Source: Tricholoma matsutake (Eukaryota > Basidiomycota > Agaricomycetes > Agaricales > Tricholomataceae). Taken from it: a stretch of 64,000 nt of DNA. Position 1 is the stretch's first letter. Each line of letters begins with the position of its first letter. The DNA lies in assembly GCA_026075535.2 (NCBI GenBank), contig AP026543.1:8618001-8682000 (forward strand), in the 5' to 3' direction. The notes below the pieces were generated by a model. The model made no database searches, was not told the origin of the DNA, and was given only the letters and a program-made list of their open reading frames with translations. Shown in pieces: positions 56,293 to 64,000 of the stretch. The position numbers and the translations under genes were made by a program.

Positions 56293-57530
56293 TATGCACC
56301 AACATGGTGAGACATCAATGAGCAGCACAACATTACCAAGCCAAGAAAGAGGAAGTGTCTTGGAAATGCCCAACTTGCAGAGTGAAGTCATGGATAAGTG
56401 TCTCGACATTGTCCAGCAATTCAGGGCTGACAAGATATCAAAACCCAAAGTATCGATTTGGCTCCAACAAGCCATTCCTCACAAAAGCACCAAAGAAGAC
56501 TCTTTTGTCTCAGCTTACAGATCCTACCTTGCAATGCTCGACAATTTTGAATCCTACCGAGACAATGCAGCAAGAAGGATCAACAAGACAAGAGAGTTGC
56601 TTGGAGGTGAACAGCCAGATGAACAGCAGGAAGGCGATGTACACAGCTCCCATTGCTAACCTGTCTAAGTGAGCCAGATCACCCATGGAGTGCTCTGATG
56701 AGGAAGAGGAAGAGTATAAGCGATGAATCCACTTGGACTACAAGGCCTTACCATGGAATGAGCCGAGTGCCACATCGACAGAGATATCCTTGGAACTGTC
56801 CCCCTCCTTGCAGAAAACCCAGTCTCTTCTTGAGAATTTCTCTCGGGATGTCAAAAGGGCCAGATTGTCATTACTCAACAGCAACCAAGCCATTCCACAA
56901 TTTCCTCAGCCAGAATGGCTCAACCTCCTCAGTGGGAATGCCATCAACCTCGACCATGTCTTCTCCAACCTTTACACCATCTCCCATGACACTTGAGAAT
57001 CCATTGAACTTGGAAAACATGTCGAGTTGCTCCATGGATCCTCGACACCTGCCAAGACTGTCAAGACACATGGTGACTGGGTTATTGCATGGGAAGCACT
57101 TGTTGAGGCCACACTCTTCATCTTTAGGCACTGCCAACAAGAGCTTCTCTTGTATGGCAAGCACATCCAAAGGTTCTTTGCCTCTTTACCTGCTCAGTTC
57201 CACTCCTGAGTCATCCATCAGCTATGATTGCGCTGTCTGTGTCACAATCCATTCCTTGCCCGCTCGGAACCCACAACCTTCCGATCTTTTCTGCTTTTCC
57301 TAACTCAACTCCTTCCACCTTCGTTCTGGCCCCCTTGCACTGCCCACACTGCTGTGCACCAGGCCGCCTTGTACAGCAACCATGGCTGCCTTCCAAGGCT
57401 GCCGTCTAGTTTTGCAAATTCGACTACGGATTCCTGTGCGGCCTCCGCTAGGCAATTTATCTATGCAGTTGAGACACTGCCGCAGTTTCCGTTTCCATTC
57501 CACTCTTGTTCTGGACTCTAGTATTTAAGC
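56293..57530 (+). pseudogene. Degraded repeat-associated ORF, gag-like, unknown element
   Basis: Pieces in changing frames: MHQHGETSMSS to ISKPKVSIWLQQAIP and LDNFESYRDNAARRI (56293-56600); LPQPEW-type region with NLDHVFSNLYTISHD (about 56890-56995); then GSSTPAKTVKTHGDWVIAWE and ATLFIFRHCQQELLLYGKHI (57027-57180). The pattern (HGDW, FIF-H, Y--HI) resembles an ORF I associate with agaricomycete repeats, followed there by a reverse transcriptase; none follows here. Family naming is from memory only. Confidence 0.5.
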
Positions 57531-58164
57531 TTAGTTAGTTTCACTTTGTATTCCTCAGTTCATATATCGACATAGACTCGACTTTACCCTGTCAATCTAA
57601 AACCTCCTTCTACTCCAACTCCTGACCTCTAAGAGTCTGAACTCCATTCGACTCAACCTCTAGTTCCCCTCTGAAGTTCTAGTCTCATCTGAACTTAACC
57701 TAAGTCCCTCTGTACTCCTTCCCGCATTTACCCGCACTCTCCCACTCCTATCTCTAAAACCTCTACTCGAAATTAGGACACCAGATGAGGTGAAGGGCGC
57801 AGCTTCTTACAAGCTGAAGCCAAGTCCTTTTCGTTACCCATCCACATAATCTGCTACGACCTGACAATCTTCTGCTCTCAACACCTGCCGGGTCCGACTG
57901 GATTCTGACGAGCCCTTTTGGATCAGTTCTTAACAGTATATATGAACTCACACTTCACTCGTCTCTTCTCCTATGACCCCAACTGAAACTTGCCAGCGCA
58001 CAACCAGAAACTCTCAGCGCACCGGTACCATTCCAGGGATCTCTGCAATTCAGCGATCCACACTTCCTAGCCCACGACCCGCCTCAACATTTGGAGTAAC
58101 TTCCAGACCTTCCAACATTTTCTGACAAATCAGTTTTGGAGCCCCATCAATCAGTGCAAACCTC
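57531..58164 (+). other. 5' leader or LTR remainder of gypsy C
   Basis: Lies directly before the gag start. TATATATGAACTCACAC near 57935 may be promoter sequence. No second LTR is present to define boundaries. Confidence 0.4.
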
Positions 58165-59352
58165 ATGTCTACTCAAGCTCAACAATCTCCCATGAATCTG
58201 GAAGAACCCCGACCCACGACTCCCCTTGAGTACGTAGGGGGCATCAACCAGCCTGAACCCTATGGGTTGGAAGATCGTGGTCTAGAGGACGGACCTCCCA
58301 GCAGACCCGACAACCCTAGTGGTCTGGACGACCCTGGGGGTGACCCTGATCCCAATGATACTGACGATCAACCTCCCGCGGGGGGAAACCCTGATCCAGG
58401 GGATAGGTTCATAGATGTTCTTTACAACCTCTCGGAGAGTATCCGCACCCTCCGACAAAATAACGCACCCAAGACCGAGAAAATCAAAGTTCGTGACCCT
58501 GACACCTTTGATGGCTCCAACCCAAAGAAACTTAGAGACTTCCTAGTCTCGTGTAACCTTCATTTCCGCAACCGTCTGCACGTATTTTCTTCTGATGAGA
58601 AAAAGATCATATTTATCCTTTCTTATCTCAAGGGATCAGCTCTCAGCTGGTTTGAGCCCGGTCTTAATGACCCGACTGATTCCACACACTGGATGTGGGA
58701 TTATGAGGCTTTTCTCGCCAAACTAGAGAGTAACTTCGGCCCGCACAACCTGCTCGGGGATGCGGAAAAAGCTCTTTCCGATTTAGCAATGAAGAAAAGT
58801 GGTCGCATCACAAAGTATAATGTTGATTTTTGGGAATTAGCTTCTAGGGTCAACTGGAATGAGGCAGCCCTCCGTGACTGCTATTTCCGTGGTCTTCCGC
58901 TCCAACTTCATATAGAAGTCCTTTGGGGTGGTAAACCCGACACCCTTGCAGGATTGCGCTTGAAAGCGCAGGACTGTGACAATATCTACTGGATGCAGGA
59001 AGATGAAACCCGGTTTGAAACTAAGAATTCCGGGAACTCTTCTAACCCTGTCAAGAAGGACAACCCCAAAGGTTCCTCCCAGTCCACCAATCAATCCTCA
59101 TCGAGCTCCCCTCAGGGAAACTCCTCCAACCAGCAGCCCTCCACAACAAAGAACACTTCCAAGTCGTCCATCTCCAACAAGTTGGGGAAGAACGGCAAAC
59201 TTACTGCGGATGAACAAGAACGTCGCATGCAGGAAAGACTTTGCCTCTACTGCGGTGAAGAAGGGCATGTAGCAGGAAACTGCCCAAAGTCTAAAGCCGC
59301 AAAAGCCTGCGCATCCACTGTGATTCCCGATTCTGTGGACTTGGAAAAATAG
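58165..59352 (+). CDS. gag: Gag of gypsy C
   Basis: 395 residues. An acidic, Pro-rich N-terminus (DDPGGDPDPNDTDDQPPAGG) precedes the capsid core: KVRDPDTFDGSNPKKLRDFL, FILSYLKGSALSWFEPGL, LESNFGPHNLLGDAEKALSD and WNEAALRDCYFRGLP. A Ser/Asn-rich linker leads to one CCHC knuckle, LCLYCGEEGHVAGNCPKSK (about residues 361-379). It ends at TAG 59350-59352. Pol is open in the -1 frame from 59295, giving a 58-nt overlap that ends in GGAAAAATAG. Confidence 0.9.
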   Translation: MSTQAQQSPMNLEEPRPTTPLEYVGGINQPEPYGLEDRGLEDGPPSRPDNPSGLDDPGGDPDPNDTDDQPPAGGNPDPGDRFIDVLYNLSESIRTLRQNNAPKTEKIKVRDPDTFDGSNPKKLRDFLVSCNLHFRNRLHVFSSDEKKIIFILSYLKGSALSWFEPGLNDPTDSTHWMWDYEAFLAKLESNFGPHNLLGDAEKALSDLAMKKSGRITKYNVDFWELASRVNWNEAALRDCYFRGLPLQLHIEVLWGGKPDTLAGLRLKAQDCDNIYWMQEDETRFETKNSGNSSNPVKKDNPKGSSQSTNQSSSSSPQGNSSNQQPSTTKNTSKSSISNKLGKNGKLTADEQERRMQERLCLYCGEEGHVAGNCPKSKAAKACASTVIPDSVDLEK

Positions 59353-62300
59353 TCCGCAACCCTCAGGATACAGCCATTGGGGCTGGGGGTTGCGTTGACC
59401 TTACCCACTTGGCTGCCTACGTCTGTCTCAACATGTCCGCTCTTTCCGACCCTGACTCCCTAATCATCCTCTTAACTATTCCTGACCTTTCTGCCCCTGT
59501 CCGAACCCTTATTGATTCCGGTTCATCCCACTGCTTTCTTGACTCCTCTTTCGTGTTGAATAACCAACTCAGCACAGAATCCGTTAACCCGATCGGTTTA
59601 CGACTCTTTGATGGATCTTGCAACTCCACCATAACTCAAGTCGCCCAACTTCCGGTCACCTTTCCTACTGGTGAAATGTTCAATCTGTCATTTTATGTAA
59701 CCTTGCTAGACTCTTCCTGTTCTGCAGTACTTGGTCATAACTGGCTGAAGCAATACAATCCATTGATTGACTGGTCTTCAAGCCAAATCACTTTCCACTC
59801 TGCTGATCATAGAGGTTCAGCACCCCAGACATCTTCTTTGTCCCCGAACCTTCCAGTAGAAATCCTTGAATCCTCTGCATTTTCCGAACCCCCCATTCCT
59901 CCTAAGTTTACACCTCCCGACATCTCTTTCATCAATGCTGCTGCTTATGCGCATGCTAGCAAACTCCCTGGGGCAGTAGCCTTCCAGATGACCTTCACTC
60001 CAGAAGGGTTATCCACCCGCTCGACCCAATCCTCAACCCCACCGGATTTATCCGACATTCCTGCTGAGTATCATGAATTCGCCGATGTCTTTAATAAGAA
60101 TAAGGCAGACACCCTTCCTCCACATTGTCCTTATGACCTCAAGATAGAGACAGAGGATAATGCTCCCCCTCCTCCAGGTCGCATGTACTCCCTCTCTCCC
60201 TCCAAATTAGAAGCCCTACAAGTCTTCATTGACAAAAACATCTGCTCAGGCTTCATCCATCCTTCTAAGTCTCCACATGGAGCTCCTATACTTTTTGTCA
60301 AGAAGAAGGATGGTAGCCTCCGACTTTGTGTTGACTACCAAGGACTCAATCATCTTACAAAGAAAGACCGCTATCCCCTTCCTCTCATTTCCGACCTCCT
60401 TGACTCTCCCCGAAAAGCCCGCTTGTTCACCAAGATAGACTTGCGGCATGCTTATCACCTAGTCCACATCGCGGACGGTGACGAATGGAAAACTACTTTC
60501 TGCACCTGCTACAGATCCTTCGAGTGGTTGGTGGTTCCCTTTGGACTCACTAATGCACCTGCAGCGTTCCAGCGTTTTATGAACAACATCTTCAGTGACA
60601 TGCTGGATGTTTGTGTCATTGTGTACCTCGACGACATCCTGATCTATTCAGACGACAAGTCCCAGCATGGGACTCACGTTAAAGAAGTCCTCCACCATCT
60701 CCGGAAAAATGGACTTTACGCCTCCCCACAGAAATGTGAGTTCCACAAAGACACCATTGAATATTTAGGTTTCATCCTTTCACTGGATGGACTTCGGATG
60801 TCTGAGGATAAAGTCAAAACTGTGCTCGACTGGCCCGAGCCTAGGAAAGTTAAGGACATCCAATCCTTCTTAGGCTTCTGCAATTTTTACCGCTGTTTCA
60901 TTAATGGTTATTCAGACATTGTCATCCCACTTACCCACTTGACGCGGAAATCCACACCTTGGGACTTCAACAAGAAGTGCCATGACACCTTTGAAAGGCT
61001 CAAACAAGAATTCACTCATGCACCCATCTTAACCCAATGGGTACCCAACTCACAAATGGTACTCAAAACGGATGCTTCCAACTATGCCCTAGCTGCTATC
61101 CTTTCAGTTTACACTGCAGATGGAGAAATCCATCTGGTCGCTTTTCATTCCCGCTCCTTCAATCCCGCTGAACTAAATTACGACACACATGACAAGGAAC
61201 TCTTGGCCATTTTTGAAGCCTTCAAACACTGGAGGCAGTACTTCGAGGGTTCTGCAAACCCGGTTGATGTGGTCATGGACCACAAAAATCTTGAGTACTT
61301 CAGCACTACCAAGTTGCTCACCCACCGCCAGGCCCGTTGGTCTGAGTACCTTTCCCAGTTCAATCTCATCATCCGCTTCCGCCCTGGGAAACTAGGGGCC
61401 AAGCCAGACGCACTCACTAGACGTTGGGACATCTACTGCAAAGGGGGAAATAGCAACTTTGCCTCTGTAAACCCGACCAACTTCTGACCTGTATTCACAC
61501 AGGAACAACTCTCCTCTTCCCTCCGTGCCACTTATCTTGCCACACCCATCCTTCGACAAGCAGTAATCATGGATGTTGAGAAACTCCACAACGACATCCA
61601 CACCTCTCTTCCCCTTGACCCTATATCTTCTGTTCATCTCCCAACACCTGTTGACCCCAACTGGATCATAGATGAGGCAGGACTTCTCCGCCACTTCGAC
61701 CGGATTTATGTTCCGGACATTGCAGATCTCCGCCTCAAAGTCCTCCAATACAAACATGATCATATCCTCTCTGGCCACTTCGGACAAAACAAAACCCAGC
61801 AGCTTGTCCACCAGGAATATGTCTGGCCAAACCTCCGCACCTTTGTCCAGGAATTCTGCAAATTCTGTATGACTTGCAAACAATCCAAATCACCTTGACA
61901 CAGGCCCTATGGGTTCCTAAAGCAACTTCCAGTTCTGGAACGACCTTGGAATTCCATCTCCATGGATTTCATTGAACAACTACCCGACTCTGCTGGTCAC
62001 ACTGCTATCCTAGTCATCGTTGACCGCCTCACCAAACAGGGCATCTTCATTCCAACTGTCAATGAAATCACAGCCCAAGAACTAGCCAACCTGTTCATCC
62101 TCCATGTCTTCTCCAAGCATGGTGTTCCGTCGCACGTCACTTGCGACTGGGGATCCGAGTCCGTCTCTCATTTTTTCTGCTCTCTCGGAAAAGCACTCGA
62201 CATGCGGATCCACTTCACTTCCGGTTATCATCCACAAGGTGATGGTCAGACAGAATGACTTAACCAGACCTTGGAACAGTACCTCTGGATCTTCTGCAAC

Positions 62301-63038
62301 TATCAGCAGGATGACTGGTCTCACCTCTTGCCCTTGGGCGAATTTGCCTACAACAATGCTCCTTCCACCTCTACAGGCATATCACCTTTCTTTGCCAATA
62401 AAGGTTACCACCCGAACATTTCCGTCTTTCCAGAGCACGACTTAGCTTCACAGCGCGCCCACGAATTCGTCGTCGATTTAGACGACCTTCACCAGGAACT
62501 TCGGAAACAACTTGCGGCTGCTCAAGAATGTTATCAAGGTCCTGCGGATAAACATCGGGCACCCGCACCTGACTTCAACATTGGTGATTTCACTTATGTC
62601 ACTGCGGAAAATATCCACACCACCCGTCCCTCCAAGAAACTCTCCAAAAAGAACCATGGTCCTTTTGAAATCATCGCCCGCCCGGGAACTCACTCAGTTA
62701 CCCTGCGGCTCCCGGATCACATGTGGGCTATTCACCCTGTTTTCCATGTCTCTCAACTAGAGATACACTCCCTGAACACAATTCCAAATCGAGTACAACC
62801 TCCACCTCCTCCGATCACCATCAATGACAAGCTCGAATATGAGATCGCCAAAGTCCTCGACTCCAAAGTCGACAACCGACATCGCTGCAAGATTCTCTAC
62901 CTCATCTGATGGGAAGGTTACCAGGGAACCGACGAAGAGACTTCCTGGCTACCTGTTACAGAACTTGACCACACCCAAGAACTCCTTGCGGATTTTCACA
63001 CCCGCTACCCGCAGAAAATTGGACTGTTACCCGCTTAA
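59295..63038 (+). pseudogene. pol: Pol of gypsy C with four in-frame TGA stops
   Basis: One frame throughout. Protease RTLIDSGSSHCFLD; RT VDYQGLNHLTKKDRYPLP, KIDLRHAYHLVHI and VIVYLDDILIYSDD; RNase H LKTDASNYALAAIL and TVDHKN-type DHKNLEYF; integrase SGHFGQNKTQ with CMTCK, SMDFIEQLPDS, CDWGSESV (changed from the usual D-RG) and SGYHPQGDGQTE; a chromodomain-like end YEIAKVLDSKV, WEGYQGTDEETSWLP. Stops at 61485-61487, 61896-61898, 62256-62258 and 62907-62909 are all TGA; the neighbours (QTE-stop-LNQTLEQYL, YLI-stop-WEGY) show Arg was lost, so CGA became TGA. No indel is present. Confidence 0.9.
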
Positions 63039-63122
63039 AGACGATTCATGTTACTTATTCACTCAGTCCGAACTCAGAACAAACTTTATTGAAAAAAGAT
63101 TTTTTTGGATCCGACCGGATCC

Positions 63123-64000
63123 CTACACTACCTCTGCTTCTCCCTCTCCATCTTCGTCATCCTCTCCTCCGACTTCACCACCTTCCTCTGCTTCTCCACC
63201 TTCCCCGCCTTCATCCTCATCTTCCTCACCCTCGCCCTCCTCCACATTGTCTGCCCACCTTTTTTCCAAATATCTTTGAAATCCTGCCCAGTCGTCTCCA
63301 GACTGGCAGATCCCGCGCCTTTCCCATCGGGACTCTTGTACTGCCCACTCCACTTCCTCCTCGTCCTCGTCACTCTCCCCCTCGATACTTTCATCCGCCT
63401 CCCACTCTGGGTCCATTGCATCCCGGATCTCCTCCATCGACTCCCTTACCGCTGTCGCCACCTCCCCAAACCCTTTCCTCACCACCTTCACCAGCTGCCG
63501 TAGCAGCTCCGCCACTTCTCCACTGTTTTCCAGTGGGCCCGCTGTTCCCGCTCCAGACCTCGCTTTTCTTACTGTTGGGGCCTCCTGCCCCTCCCACACA
63601 ACCTCCTCGCACTTGTGCTTAACGCGCATGCAGTTATCGCACACGTGTCCCTTTGCACCCATCTTGAAGCACAAAATTTTTTGATATTGGCACCTAAGCC
63701 ACTTGTCAGTCCAAAAACATTGAAAGAAAACCAACTACGCACCTTTTGCAGGGCAAGGCGGCCTGCACCCGCACCGGACTTGCCGATTCTTCTGACCCCA
63801 CCCGCGCCCTTGATGTGGCAATCTTCTTCTTCTTTGGGGACTTGCTCCCCTCGGCCTCGTCCTCCAAACCCACAGCCACAGCCGCCCGCTTCTTCTCCAC
63901 GCGTTTTGCAGCTGAAGCCTCTTTTTTCCACGCCGCTGCCTGGTGCGCCTCCTCTGCCTTCGCAGCCTCCTCCTCTGCCTTCTGCACCTCCTGCACCCGA
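63123..64000 (-). CDS. Protein with paired Cys clusters and acidic tail, 5' part outside window
   Basis: Two exons seen: 64000 to about 63766 and about 63697 to 63123, joined by an intron with GTGCGT donor and GGCTTAG acceptor. Reading from the right edge: a Lys/Ala/Glu-rich coiled coil (EEEAAKAEEAHQAAAWKKEA), basic patch SPKKKK, then PCKRCQYQKILC and, ten residues on, HVCDNCMRVKHKC. This twin CX2CX6C pattern looks zinc-binding, like a fungal Zn-cluster, and is common in repetitive agaricomycete hypothetical proteins. A helical segment (LLRQLVKVVRKGFGEV) and a very acidic Glu/Asp/Gly tail follow, ending EAEVV at TAG 63123-63125. Function unknown; it may be a domesticated or TE-carried gene. 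Confidence 0.7.

Larger units (their letters stand above)
58165..63038 (+). mobile_element. Gypsy family C retrotransposon, intact gag, pol with four stops
   Basis: Gag and pol with all domains including a C-terminal chromodomain-like segment. No LTR pair is visible: the right side runs, about 85 bp after pol, into a convergent gene, so the 3' end is lost or very short. An older minus-strand relative lies at 6830-9055. Confidence 0.88.

Noticed and set aside
63089..63622. Plus-strand Pro/Ser/Leu-rich ORFs after gypsy C
   Set aside because: Complement of the acidic tail of the minus-strand Cys-cluster gene, which has a spliced, motif-bearing frame.

Overview
The window is nuclear DNA from a filamentous basidiomycete, most likely an agaricomycete. 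The evidence is dense short introns (about 45-65 bp, GT-AG with CTAAC/CTGAC-like branch sites), chromodomain Ty3/gypsy elements, a Tad-like LINE with RNase H, and a NACHT-ankyrin gene of the type amplified in mushrooms. I see no RNA gene and no CRISPR array.

Layout. 1-5855 is a gene-dense island: a TFIIS-N/PNUTS-like PP1 regulator (minus strand, cut by the left edge), an HMG-box protein, a WW-domain glycine-rich protein and mitochondrial ATP synthase subunit g. 5856-23450 is a nested transposon block. It holds an old minus-strand copy of gypsy family C, a diverged gypsy A-like element, a LINE carrying a solo LTR that itself carries a miniature LTR-LTR element, a hAT-type non-autonomous element, and a complete but mutated gypsy B element. 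23977-30153 is a second gene island with a 22-exon RAD16 gene and a single-pass membrane protein with a PPxY tail. 30154-32702 is largely uninterpretable. 32703-35822 is a NACHT-ankyrin gene that has decayed and is cut by an old gypsy A copy. 35822-48490 is that old minus-strand copy, interrupted by a 1.67-kb hAT element and by a young, intact gypsy A element (39043-45089, LTRs identical by eye). 48491-57530 holds hAT-type elements, minisatellites, solo LTRs and fragments. 58165-63038 is gypsy family C with an intact gag and a pol broken by four stops. A gene with paired cysteine clusters (minus strand) is cut by the right edge.

Main themes. (1) Decay by CpG deamination: nearly all premature stops in the gypsy elements and the one in the NACHT gene are TGA where CGA (Arg) is expected, and mismatched target-site duplications differ at CpG positions. 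Older repeats look almost CpG-free while the young gypsy A is CpG-rich. (2) Two gypsy families carry a primer-binding site complementary to their own LTR, at the same spacing and with compensating base changes, which suggests Tf1/sushi-like self-priming. (3) A family of hAT-type non-autonomous elements (TAGTG ends, 8-bp duplications) occurs at least four times, with a second family starting TAGGG.

The host genes are a mixed housekeeping set and do not form a visible pathway or cluster. All exon boundaries are my manual splicing of the sequence, without transcript evidence.
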